The notes under the pieces: model-generated
What the model was told of the DNA's origin: nothing
The model's database searches: none
What the model saw: only the letters and a program-made list of their open reading frames with translations
Shown here: positions 35,590 through 47,416 of the stretch, piece by piece
Numbering within the stretch: the first letter of the stretch is position 1
How the letters are laid out: each line of letters starts with the position of its first letter
Position numbers and translations under genes: made by a program
NCBI RefSeq assembly: GCF_000002425.4
Contig: NC_037254.1
Coordinates: 19,338,880-19,402,879, forward strand
Length of the DNA: 64,000 nt
From: Physcomitrium patens
Taxonomy: Eukaryota > Streptophyta > Bryopsida > Funariales > Funariaceae
Direction of reading: 5' to 3'

Positions 35590-36230
35590 ACTTACTTGAA
35601 TATGTCAAGTTGAGGGCAATAGATCCCTTGTCATTCAAAAATTTGCTAACCATTCCACACAGCTCTTGTGTACTTGAATTTTTTTGTGGTTGAGGTTGAC
35701 ATAGAGTTTCTCCTATCTACCAAATTTCATGGTGATCCAAGGTTTGACATTCGAGATGTGTGTTTTTAAAGCAAGGCGACTTGAGCTGCCTAGGCAGCAG
35801 ACCCCTTCTACTTAAAAATTCACTAAAAATCAGTTAATAGGTTAAAATTGACAATTATAACTTTTCCTAAAACCACACTTAGTAGAGTTACTTTTTCAAC
35901 AAATTTTAGAAAAAAATGTAAGTAAGTATTAAGATACAATTTTTCAAAGATGTTCAACACTGCCGAGGCAGCAGATCCCTTCATATTTAAAAATTCATTA
36001 AAAATTTGATATAGATCGGAAATTAGTGATTTAAATTTTTTAGTGAACTAAACTTTAGAGTGCATTCATTTCAACAATCTGCATCAAAATTGAGTTAGAG
36101 GTCACCGAGTTATAGATTTTTTAAATTGATGCTCCTACACTACCAAGGCACTAGACCTCTACCACCTTGAAAACTCGCCAAAAATTCGTCACAACTTCAA
36201 ATCAGGCGTGCCTTATACCGTTACAAAGCT
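35590..36230. repeat. Four-copy tandem repeat of about 175 bp in block Y
   Basis: The motif AGA(C/T)CCCTTC or AGACCTC recurs at 35623, 35801, 35975 and 36155 (spacing 178, 174 and 180), each time followed by a short AT stretch and TTCA/TCGC and an AAAAATT(C/T) run. The copies are diverged. The second contains a perfect 14-base palindrome GCTGCCTAGGCAGC (35786-35799). Confidence 0.65.
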
Positions 36231-37382
36231 AAGGGTGAGTAAAATTTGCTTACAAAGTTTCATAGAAAGAAAATAAAAATAGATAGACTGATCAAGTTAA
36301 AAATGAAGCCATACAAGTTTAAAGAAGAAGATTTGTATTTACAAGATAGGGGAACATTTGGCCATGGCTTTGCTACAAGAAGATGGAGAGAGAGAGAGAG
36401 GGAACTCAGTCACCCAAGCCCTCTTAATCAGGTGGGAGGAGGTCCAAAAGTGGCGGACACATCTCCATCATCAAAATCGGAAAATTCCTAACCAAGATCA
36501 AGGGTCTTCAATAACTCTCAATCCAAACCCGATTTCAAGACTGGAAATGCTTAGAACTCAAAAACTAACACCTTTTTGGTGAAATTAATACCACCAATGT
36601 CTCTAAAACATATTTTTATCCTGAGATCAACTATTCACAAGTCCAAATCTGAGTTCTAAATCATAAGAATCAATTAATTTACTAATTTAGTTATAAATTC
36701 TAATTACAATTCTAATTCTAATTAGCTTACTTGGAAATCAGCAAGGATTCTTGCCATCAAAGCCTTTATAATCACCATTCTTCAATTTAAACTCCCTTAA
36801 ACATGAATTCTTGAAAAATCCAAAATCTAATTGCAAATTGGCCTTGAATTTGTGATTTTTTCCAATTTTTCCTTTTTTTCAACTTCAAGTAATGATTAGA
36901 ATCGCCATGAGAGGAAACTCCACCAAAAATTTAGATTGTCTCCATCTTTTTAAGATCGTCATTAATTTAAAAATTAGACTTTATATTTTTAATCCAATCA
37001 AATTATAAAATAAAATTTAAGCTAAAAAATCTTCAAAGTTAATTAAGAAGATTGAAAAATTATGTTTAAGGGACTTTCTAACCATAGTCAAATTAGAAAT
37101 TAGCTTTTGGATTAAAAATTAAGATTGTGGATTAATTCAAGATATAATTCCTAAGAATTAAAAGAAAAATTCTACTAAAATTATAGTTTTATTACTAAGA
37201 AAAAGATTTAAAGTAATTCAAGAAAAGAAAATCATACACCTTTTAAATTTATTATTTTTTCTTTTGAGTTTTAAAATAGTCAATCAATCTACTAATTAGA
37301 AGTATCTATCTAATTAATAACCTAAAGATATGATCAAAGTCATAATTAACTAAAAAAACTAATTTAGATCTATTAATTAGTT

Positions 37383-37387
37383 ATATT
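37383..37387. other. Target-site duplication ATATT (Copia), left
   Basis: ATATT here and at 43071-43075 flank the two Copia LTRs exactly. Confidence 0.85.
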
Positions 37388-37880
37388 TATTAAAAAAATA
37401 AGTACTTAGAAGATACAATACTTAGCATCAGCAAGGTTGCACAAAAAGAGAGTATGGAGTAAGATATCTCTTACTTCCAATACCCATTACTTATAGGTGG
37501 TAGTTGCTACCCTAAAAGACAACGTCCACTCTTTGAATTTTACACACATGGCCCTAGAATCCTTTTGGCATCTCACGAGTTCCAAGAGTATCCTATGTAC
37601 AATACTAATTACTCTTACGTCTTACACACATGCTCTTAGGATCTTTTGGTATCTCACAAACTATGAGGGTATCCTATGACTCACACTAATGACTCATACT
37701 TAGTCATTGGATATTCCCTTGTTAATACTTTATCCTTTTGACTTTGACTCTTGGTCCATGACTTCGTCCTATATCTATTGGATGCCCTTACCATATACCA
37801 AGAATCAAACCTTTGACCACTAGCAACTTACCTAAGGTAATATCCTATACAATGTAATATTTTCTACTTTTATTTTAACA
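37388..37880 (-). repeat. 3' LTR of Copia
   Basis: 493 bases. On the minus strand it begins TGTTAAAATAAAAG and ends TTAATA, so the usual CA end has mutated to TA. Confidence 0.92.
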
Positions 37881-37898
37881 CTCCCACTTTGCTATTGG

Positions 37899-40800
37899 TT
37901 AAATGCCTTTTAAGCCTAATGCCTTTGTCAACATGTGGTGTCTATCCTTTATTAATACCTTTGTCAACAAATCAGCAAGCATGTCCTCCGTTGCACAATA
38001 CTTCATATCAATCACTCCCATTTCAATCTTCTCTCTTATAAAGTGATGTTGAATGTCAATGTGCTTGGTCCTTGAATGATGCTTTGGATTCTTTGTAAAT
38101 GCAAGACATCCTTGATTGTCACACTTCATTGGAGTTGCTTCCATTTGCACATCTCCAATGTCCTCCAAAAGTTGTCTTAACCATATTGCCTCCATTGCAC
38201 CATGGCTTGCTGCCATATACTCCGCCTCCATTGTTGACCTTACAATTGTTGGTTATCTCTTACAATTCTATGAAATTGCTCCCACTCCAACAAAGAATAC
38301 ATATCTCATTATTGACCTTCTATCATTTGCATCTCCAGTCCAATCTGCATCACAATAATCATGCAAACTAATGTTATCACCTCTAAGGCATAATTTGAAG
38401 TTCAAAGTGCCTTTTAAGTACCTCATGATCCTTTTGATGGTTGTCCAATGGATTGGTCCAGCCTTTGACATGTGTTGACTCACAACACTCACCGCATATG
38501 CAAGATCCACCCTTGTGCCAACCATTGCATACATAAGTGAGCCTACTGCTGCCTTGTATGAAACACCTTGTATTTGACCTTCAACTTCAGCAAACTCTTC
38601 ATCCATGAGCTTCATCAACTTCAAGTTTGCCTCCAATGGTGTTCCAATAGGCTTACACTCCTCCATATTGAATTGTTTCAATACTTCTTCAATATACTTG
38701 CTTTGGCTCATTGTAATGGTCTTTTTAGCACGATCTCTTACAAACTCCACTCCTAAACAATAGTGAAGTTCTCCCAAATCACTCATTTCATACATCTTTT
38801 CTAACTTTGCCTTCAACCAATCCATCATCTTCAATGTATAGGTTAAGTTGATCAAATCATCAATATAGAAGATGACAATCAATATGAACTCATTTGATTG
38901 CATCACATATAAGGAATGATTAGCCTCACTCCTTATAAATCCTTCACTCACAAAGAATGTATCAATGCGTTGGTACCATGCCCTTGGTGATTGCTTTAGT
39001 CCATATAAGGATTTCTTCAACTTACAAACAAGGTGTTGTTTGCCTTCTTCAACAAATCCTTGAGGTTGATCCATGTAAATGTCTTCTTTCAAACTTCCAT
39101 TCAAGAAAGCCGTCTTCACATCTATTTGATGCATCTTCAAATCCATTGTTGCCCCAATTACCACAATGGTTCTAATAGTGGTGAATTTGGCCACGAGAGA
39201 AAATGTTTCATTGAAATCTATACCAGCAACTTGTGAGTAGCCTTTGGCAACCAATCTAGACTTGTATCTCACAATATTATCCATTGCATCCTTTTTGGTT
39301 CTAAACACCCACTTACAACCAATTGAAGATCGATTTGGTGGAAGTTGAGTCAATTCCCATGTTCCATTATCCATGAGTGATTTGTATTCTTTTTCCATAG
39401 CATTCTCCTACTTCAACGCATCCGTGGACTTCATTACATCATATAAACTCAACGAATCAGCAAGAAGTACAACATTGGCATGTTCTTCACTTATTTGAGG
39501 AAAGATATGGTCCTTCCACCATTCACCACGTGGTTTTCTTTCTCTCAAAGGATATCTCCTTTCATTTGAAGAAGATCCTTCTTCTTGCATTCTATCCTTC
39601 TTCTTCTTCAATGCTTGTCTTTTTTCACTCAAAGGTTGATATTCTTCATCATCATCATGACCTTCAATATCTTCATTATTTTCATTATTGGTTCTAAAAA
39701 TTGAAGGCACACTATGATTTATCTTCTTTGGCTCTTGATCTTGACTTCTATTTCCTCCATCCTCATTGTCATCATCATCTTCTTCTTCTTCTTTCTTTGC
39801 TGAACTTGAAGATGTATCCACAAACACACCTTTACTCCCACTTGGACACTCTTCTAAGTGCTCAAAAGCATTCTTATGCTCCAAAAATTCTACATCACGA
39901 CTTTTGATGATCTTCTTGGTTTCTAAACACATTAGCCTATATGCTTTGGTACCTTCACAATATCCAATAAATATACATTTTGTACCTTTTGCATCAAGTT
40001 TGGACCTCATACAATCTGATACCTTTGCACAAGCAATGCATCTAAAAATCCTCATGTGTGAAACACAAGATTTCTTCCCACTCCAAGCTTCTTGTGGAGT
40101 CATTGATGTAAGTGCACTTGTAGGGCACCTATTCCTTGTGTACACCACATTTACCACAGCTTCCGCCTAATATTCATGCCCAAGATTTTGTGTATGAAGC
40201 ATACTCCTTGCCATCTCCACAATGATATGATTTGCTCTTTCAGCAACTCCATTTTGTTGTGGAATGTAAAGAATAGAGGTTTGTCTTGCAATACCTTGAA
40301 TCTTCATGAAGTCATCAAAATGCTTTGACATGTATTCACCTCCATTGTTCGTTCTCAATACTTTGATCTTGTACTCACATTGTTTCTCTACAAGAGCCTT
40401 AAATTCCTTAAACTTTAATAAACATTCACTCTTAGCTTTAATGATATAAATTCACACCTTTCTTAAGAAATCATCAATGAATGTAACAAAGTACCTTGCT
40501 CCTCCAATTCATGGTGTCTTCATTGGTCCACAAACATCTGAGTGCACAATCTCTAACAATTTTGTTGCATGTGTTGCAACTCCACTTGGAAATGAAGCCC
40601 TTTGTTGTTTGCCTTGTATACATCCTTCACAAGCAAGTATCATGGTATTGTGGCTGAATTGACCAAGATCCAAGCCACTTACCATGGATTGGAGCTCCTT
40701 CATGCATTTGGCATTCAAATGACCAAGTCGTTAATGCCAAATTCCAAACTTGTCTTAATCTTGTGGAAAATCAGCAAATGACGCCACTTCAACTCCATTC

Positions 40801-41999
40801 ACCTTTTTGCAATTGATGAAGTAGAGATTTCCATCTCTAAGGCCTTTGGCAACATGTTGGCCATCCAATGTCTTGACAAAATATCCATTCATGTCAAATT
40901 GAACCTTACAACCATGTGATACAAGTTTGCTCACCGAAAGAAGGTTCTTCTTCATTTTTGGTACATGTAGGATTTCTTTCAATCTGATCCTCTTTATTTG
41001 GTCCTTCACAACAATCTCCACTACAATGGAGCCAATTCCAATGGCTTGTACCATGCTATTGTCTCCCAACCATACTTTTATTGCTGGAATTACTTCATAA
41101 GTGTCAAATGAACACTTGTATGGTATCATGTACTTAGTAGCACCTGAATCTATAATCCACTTTGATATGGTAGCCATGGAGGCTGCTTCCTTTGCCATGA
41201 AAGCATACTCATCTCCACCAAAACTATCACTAGCATTGTTTGCATTCTCCCTATCTCTTTTCTTAGCCTTATAGTAATTTCTAGCAAAATGACCTAGTTT
41301 CCCACAAATATAGTAATTTCTCATATTACTTTTTGAATTATCACGTTGGTGAAAATAGCTACTTTTGCCTTGTCTTAAAAATAGAGCAGAATCATCACTT
41401 GTAAGCTCATTTTCTTTCCTCTTCATCACTTCATGGGTAAGTCTTGATGTGACATAGTTCATGGTAAGCTCCTTCATGTTGATGGATTCCAATGCCACAA
41501 TGAGGTAGTTGTAGGATTCGGGAAGGCTCATGAGCAATGTCAATATAATATCTTTATCATCAATTGGTTTGTCAACAATTACTAATTGGTTAGCAAGTGC
41601 TTTTATCTTATTAACATGAGTCATGAGGTCATCTCTTTCTTCTATCTTTACTGTCAAGAACTTCCTTCTTGTCCAAAGGATGTTGGCAAGGTTTCTACTC
41701 TCATAGATGTTACAAAGAGTCTTCCATGCTTCTGCTGGTCCATTGCAAGCTATAACATGTGAAAAGTTGGCATCATCAAGTTTTGTTGCAATCATCCCAA
41801 AAGCCTTCCTTTCACAATGTTTGTATTCTTTCTTCACTTTGATATCAGCATTGTCACTTGGAGGGTCTTCACTTTCATCAACAATGTCCCAAAGGTCCAA
41901 TGAAGCCAACAAAAGTTCCATTTTCTTCTTCCAATGGTAAAAGTTGTCACCCCTAAACTTTTCAATCACTCTCAAGCTCTCACCTTCACTTGAAGCCAT
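37899..41999 (-). pseudogene. Copia gag-pol polyprotein with eight in-frame stops
   Basis: One frame of 1366 codons with no frameshift. Gag starts MASSEGESLRVIEKF. The zinc knuckle near 41271-41320 has two Cys changed to Tyr. Protease WIIDSGATKYM is at 41127-41160. The integrase zinc domain is about 40600-40733. In the core, the second acidic residue is changed (RTNNGGEY near 40340; canonical DNGGE), while the Glu in NGVAERAN (about 40230) is kept. RT has YIDDL with Asp codons at 38856-38861. RNase H spans about 38370-37899 with CDADW, EAEYMA and CDNQG. Premature stops: 40755-40757, 40731-40733, 40509-40511, 40452-40454, 40167-40169, 39408-39410, 38268-38270, 38253-38255. Four lie where Copia proteins have Trp and one where they have Gln. 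Confidence 0.93.
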
Positions 42000-42577
42000 G
42001 TCTAAAGAAGGGATGTGTGAAAGAAAATCAAGAAAAGAAGATATAGAACTCTCAAAATCAATAAGAAGGTGTTGCTACCTTAGAAACCCAGATGCCCTCT
42101 TTGTAAGTAAACAAGTGATTTTACTCTTGTATCACTCTCAACTTCACATATAAGACTTCTCACAAGTCTTATACTCTATCTAAACCTCTTGTATAAGCTT
42201 TGCCACTCTTCAATCATCCCTCTTTTCTCACAAAATACTTCTAACCTCACAAAAAAAAACTTCTTGTGAAAATAGAATAATCTCTAAAGAAGTTAAGTAC
42301 ATGAAACGACAAAGTTAGAACATCAATGATAAATCTTAACAAAGAAATATAATACTAGAGTTCTAAAACATCATTATATAGAGTCTTACATCAAGAAAGA
42401 CTATGAGTGCACTTAACAATAAATAAGAGCAAAATTACATCAACAATTAGATGCATAAGAAGGATTAGAAGTTAACAAACTCAGACTTCAATAATAACTA
42501 TAAGGTCTACTCCTTACAACAAGAAAGACTTCAAATTTCTTTAAAACTCACAAATAAAGGTGAGTGGGCCCATAACC
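42000..42577 (-). other. Copia leader
   Basis: Between the 5' LTR and the gag start. No ORF of note on the minus strand. On the plus strand GGGCCCATAACCTATT borders the LTR; its complement would be the primer site, but I could not match it to a tRNA with confidence. Confidence 0.6.
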
Positions 42578-43070
42578 TATTAAGAAAACAAGTACTTAGA
42601 AGACACAATACTTAGCATCAGCAAGGTTGCACAAAAAAAGAGTATGGAATAAGATATCTCTCACTTCCAACATCCATTACTTATAGGTGGTAGTTGCTAC
42701 CCTAAAAGACAATGTCCACTCTTTGACTTTTACACACATAGCCCTAGGATCCTTTTGACATCTCACGAGTTCCAAGAGTATCCTATGTGCAATACTAATT
42801 ACTTTTATGTCTTACACACATGCTCTTAGGATTCTTTGGCATCTCATGAACTACGAGGGTATCCTATGACACAAACTAATGACTCTTACTTAATTATTGG
42901 ATATTCCTTTGTTAATACTTTATCCTTTTGACTTTAATTCTTGGTCCATGACTTTGTCCTATATCCATTGGATATCCTTACCATATACCAAGAGTCAAAC
43001 CTTTGACCGCTAGCAACTTACCTAAGATAATATCCTATACAAGATAATATTTTTTACTTTTACTTAAATA
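42578..43070 (-). repeat. 5' LTR of Copia
   Basis: 493 bases, paired with 37388-37880. Confidence 0.92.
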
Positions 43071-43075
43071 ATATT
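43071..43075. other. Target-site duplication ATATT (Copia), right
   Basis: Exact match to 37383-37387. Confidence 0.85.
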
Positions 43076-43137
43076 AGCATTAAAATTAGTAAAAATATGT
43101 TAAAACTTACAAAAAGAATTGTAATTAATCATTGCAG

Positions 43138-45230
43138 CTTTTAATTATACTCTTACTAGGTACAAATCTAGATCAACATTTGTCTCAATTCTTGACTATA
43201 TGTATAGCCAATAATGGTAGAAATGACAATATTTGGTTGAGATGGCTACCAATGACCTTGAAAGCTACAACATTTGAATGGTATAATTTCCAACTTATGG
43301 ACCAACTTTTTAATTGGGAGGCATTAAAAAATATATTTTTAATCCATTTTCAACCAATTGGATTTGAATAACATCTCAAGAAAATATTAATGAATAATAA
43401 AATGTTATCAAAAAAAGTAGTGAAATCATATTATGGCTGAGTAGCAGATATCCTTTGTAAATAGCTAAATAATCAAATGCCAAATTTATTTATTTTATCT
43501 ATATTGATTAATAGACTATATCCACTAGAATTGAAGATGTTTGTAAAAGAGGCCTAACTGACCATTATTGCTTACTCGCTTGATTGAGCTAAGGTATGGA
43601 AAGAATGTCATTATGACCAATTCCTAACCATAGGAGCCATAATAATTCCATCTTAGAGAGATTATCAAATGTCAGCTTATAATGAAGCAGTAGATAGTTA
43701 TCTAAGAACGATTGATTATAGTGCAAATCTTAATCTGCAAAGAATAGTTAATATTGTTCTATTGTAAGCTATACCACTAATAGTAGCAGTTTTGTATTCA
43801 CCACACATCCTATATCAAAAACCAGTACCTACAAAAGAATTACCTAATGAAATATTATCGAAGAATCCAAATGAGGCATTGTTGTTAACTTTGACAAAGA
43901 AGATGGATGAATTGGCTATTAATCTGATAAAAGATAAGGAAAAGAGGCATAAACCGACCAATATATGTTTCAATATTTCGTGCAATAATTATAAAGGACA
44001 AGGCCATATAATAACAGAATGTTCTTTACCACCCAAAATGATTGTGTAATGTATATTCTGTGAGAATAAGCATGCCACCACCAATTTTTGGAATTTACAA
44101 AAACAACAATAATTTGGTAATCAGACCATGATTCAATAGACTTCATGGGATGTTAATCAAGTCAAGACAAAAAATAGGTTTGACTGAAATGGAAATTATT
44201 TGAATAAACAAAATAGGAATTTCTTTAAATTTCAAAATTTTGGATATAACCAAGAATGTGGACCCAATTTTTAATATATTGAACAAAATTAGTAAGAATA
44301 TTTCTAATATCCACCCATTCAAAAATTAATTTTAGATTCTATATACTAACTGGATAGCTGAGATCATTTATCCATCTAACCTGAAATAAGCCCAGCCAAT
44401 ATATACTAGTAGAAACACCTAATATTCTTGATGGAGTTGGAAGTAGATCACTTTGATGTTATCATTACAGGCAGATAGGACATTATGCTAGTGAATGTCC
44501 CAATCCAAGGACCAGTGATGAATATGATCTAGTATATAGAAATTATAAGCAGTTGAGACATACATATCAACAGTGCAATGCTCCATTTAATTTTAATATA
44601 CAAGACTAGCAAATCCAGCTGCATAATAAGAGACACGAAAATAATCAAGGGCCATAAGATTCTCTTATAAATTGGGTGGAATGCATTCATGCAGTACTTA
44701 TTAGAGGCCAATAAAAAGAAAAAGATCCAATTCTGCAATTGGATGCACCAGTTACAAAGGATCATTTCAATTCAATTATGGAAACTCTAGATTTAATACA
44801 TATACCAAAAATATTATCAATGTTGAGACTTGGTTTATCTGCGTAATCCAATAATATTCTTAGGACTGAGGTATTAGTTCAACCTAAATCAATACCATTA
44901 TTTGGAAAGTTTCAAGAGCCATCTTATATATTAAAAGATCTTCTTATAGACTGACATTCTGACAAAGTTTATTTAGCTATCTTATATTTGAATTCCATAA
45001 AGAAAGATATATTATCTCAAGGGATTAAATTGAAATCCATGAAAAAGAAGAGGACTTTAAAAATCATTACCAATATAGAACCATATGATATTTTTAAAGC
45101 TTTGGATGCAATTTAGCCTTCTATTATAATGAAGCAATTTTTGGCAGTAGCCTTAAAATATCATTTTACATTAAAGTCTTCTTTAATAAGACGTAGTCTT
45201 GTAATAGAAAAATTTATAAAATTAGTTTAA
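43138..45230 (+). pseudogene. gag of RLG-c, main part
   Basis: Resumes after block Y with NLDQHLSQFLTICIANNGR (43155-43210) and NWEALKNIFLIHFQPIGFE (43314-43369). Zinc-knuckle remnants are at about 43980-44035 (CNNYKGQGHIITEC, one Cys lost), and HYASECPN and QLRHTYQQC near 44480-44580. Frameshifts and stops throughout; more decayed than RLG-a or RLG-b. Confidence 0.75.
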
Positions 45231-45845
45231 ATCTCAATCTGGGAGCACTAACTATTGATATATCCATTGATGGTATTTTTATTTTCAGTATTCAAGTGGA
45301 TGGTGGCTCTAGTATGAATGAAATGAATGCTAATACAATAGAGGACTTGAACTTAAAATAATTATTATCCATAATATTGATATTAAGAATGGCAAATCAT
45401 AGTTGCGTGAAACCAATAGATATCCTACTCAGTATTGCCACTGTAATTGTTAGAATCTTATACAAGATTGATTATATTATTTTTTGATTACAAAGTTTCA
45501 TATTATCCTATCTAATCTTATTGGGTAGACCAAGGCTATATCAAGCCAAAGCTAAGAATGATTAAGACCATAGAACATTGACTATTGAAACAAAAAAAGA
45601 TAATATTGTGTTATAAATGTACCTAGTTCAATATCATGGAGAGTCTCAAATTCTAGATTCAGAGATAATATCTCATGATGAGGGTCAATCTAATATAGAA
45701 TATGATAAAGTTACCAATGCAATGTAAGTTGGTGATGATCCACATCACCTACAAAAGCAAGGCGTGTTATACCAATGTAAAGGACCTAAAAAATATTTAG
45801 TATATCTAGAGGATACAATGAACTATGATCATATTATTATTGATT
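45231..45845 (+). pseudogene. Protease of RLG-c
   Basis: TIDISIDGIFIFSIQVDGGSSMNEMN (45250-45330, quoted in part by position) carries the family's D-G-G active site, and YLILLGRPRLYQ (45510-45545) is the second block. It ends at a junction near 45845 where about 400 bases present in RLG-a (4195-4600) are missing. Confidence 0.75.
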
Positions 45846-46245
45846 AGATGAATAATTATTTATCTAGTTTCATATAGTGAATAGATTTCATCAATTGTAA
45901 TGATATCAAAGAAGAATGGAAAAATCCGAATTCGTCAAGATTATCATAAATTAAATACAGCTATTAAGAAGGATTATTTTCTTTACCTTTTACATAAAGT
46001 ATCCTAGATGTGGTAGCTGGGCATGAATGTTATTCTTTTTTGGATGGATTTTTGGATTACAATCAAGTTAAAATTACAAAAAAAGACCAATTAAAGACTA
46101 CTTTCACTACGGATTGGAGGACCTTTTCTTATAAAGTTATGTCATTTGGATTATGTAATGCTCCAACCATGTTTCAAAGGTTAATGATGCAAGCTTTTCA
46201 AGTTCATTTATGACATTCAATAGAGATATTTTTAGATGATTTACA
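45846..46245 (+). pseudogene. RT fragment of RLG-c fused to post-pol ORF
   Basis: Fingers (SKKNGKIRIRQD, about 45910-45945), then ECYSFLDGFLDYNQVKI (46024-46074), TTFTTDWRTFSYKVMSFGL and the catalytic IFLDDL with Asp codons near 46232-46237. Directly afterwards the sequence matches RLG-a 8085 onward, so RNase H, integrase and the first half of the post-pol ORF are deleted. Confidence 0.82.
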
Positions 46246-46770
46246 TACATCGCTCCAATTATGTATACTTTGTGATTGCATATACATTGAATCAAACACT
46301 ACTAGTAACAACAAATAATATGCCCTCTCAAGTACCTCCACAAAGTATTCAAAGTTTAATGCCATTGACAGCTAGTCCTAGGATTGTGGTACATGAAATT
46401 ACGGAATCAAGTAACTTATTGAGATGAGAGGCTATACCAAAGATTCTATTAGAGCAGATTCAATTTGTTTGGCAATCAAAGTAGAGGCTGAAGTTCCAAT
46501 TTTGATAGACATCAATCAATTAGCATTTCTACAGGGTAGAACATCAAAAAGAGTGAATCTCAAGGATATCATATTGGCACAAATTTCTCAATTATAGCTT
46601 ACAATGAGTAAACTTGATGGGAAGGAATAAATAACATAGCAATTGGAGGTTGACAAGAAAGAGCTATTGGAGCAAAATTACTAAATTAAGGAATAGAATC
46701 GAATTATCTAAGAAAATATAAAATCCAGATTATAATTGGAGCATAAATTTGGGAAGGAACAAGAAGCTTG

Positions 46771-46809
<39 letters not shown>

Positions 46810-47335
46810 ACTTTCAACATATCATGGAAGGCCAAAGACAAGACTTAATATAGATTCACAATATATCAATGTTGAAACAAAAAAAAGGTGATGTGTCAAT
46901 TAGAAATGGAATGAGAAAAAATAGCATTATTGGAACAAGAAAAGTGGACATTGAGTGACGAATATAGAATTGAAATAAAAAAATTACAGACAAAAATTGA
47001 AACCTTGAAGATTGTAGTGATAAAATTGGAGGTTGATTTAGCCAATATTGGTCAGTTATAGATGTCTATTTCATCCATTTTAATAATTGATGAATTAAAA
47101 GAGAAAGTGATGTAATAATAGTATTATTTAGAAGCAAAAGATGTCAGGATTCTGCAGTTGGAGGCTCAAGTTCATGAATTAGGAGCGTATAATGAGGACT
47201 TATTAGTCCAATTGAGAAAAAAAACCAATCAAAGTATTAAAGGAGGATGACGACTTCTCATTAGAACCGAAATCAGTGGAACCACCTATGGAGAATATTG
47301 AAATTAATCAATCCAGTGAACCAAAGAGTTAGAGA
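46246..47335 (+). pseudogene. Post-pol ORF, second half, of RLG-c
   Basis: Aligns with 8085-9121 of RLG-a: YVYFVIAYTLNQT, then QLAFLQGR (46520-46545), and a long E/K/Q-rich coiled-coil-like region ending EYNEDL-type sequence and an acidic tail. A run of 38 A (46771-46808) sits inside the coiled-coil part. Confidence 0.7.
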
Positions 47336-47416
47336 CTTTGTAAGGATTCCATTGAAGTAGTTTTCTTTTACCAATTTTGTATTTACAAGGACACTGCACA
47401 ATTAGGAGTGGAACTA

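Larger units (their letters stand above)
37388..43070 (-). mobile_element. Ty1/Copia retrotransposon, structurally complete
   Basis: Minus strand: 5' LTR 42578-43070, one gag-pol frame 41999-37899, and the 3' LTR 37388-37880, with 5-base duplications outside. The order gag, PR, integrase, RT, RNase H is diagnostic for Copia. The two 493-base LTRs differ at 43 sites by my count (about 91% identity), nearly all transitions and no indels. The minus-strand purine-rich GGGAGTG abuts the 3' LTR. The element is inactivated only by in-frame stops. Confidence 0.95.
34685..43137. mobile_element. LTR-like block Y inserted in RLG-c gag (split by Copia)
   Basis: Gag stops matching near 34680 and resumes at about 43138 (GCTTTT, counterpart of 1498 in RLG-a). 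Without the Copia element (37388-43070) the inserted block is about 2.77 kb. It has no recognisable ORF, begins near TGCCAAG and ends near ATTGCA, and carries four copies of a 175-bp repeat. Size, TG/CA-like ends and lack of coding suggest a solo LTR of a large Gypsy element. No clear duplication, so boundaries are approximate. Confidence 0.5.

Noticed and set aside
38099-40170. Plus-strand ORFs of 60-134 codons over the Copia pol region
   Set aside because: They are shadows of the minus-strand Copia gene, whose protein motifs are unambiguous.
37388-43070. Copia as a possibly active element
   Set aside because: Eight in-frame stops and loss of an integrase Asp and zinc-knuckle Cys make it inactive despite perfect structure.
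46771-46808. Poly(A) run as the tail of a LINE, SINE or processed pseudogene
   Set aside because: Sequence on both sides aligns with the RLG-a post-pol ORF, so the run is internal and no insertion ends there.
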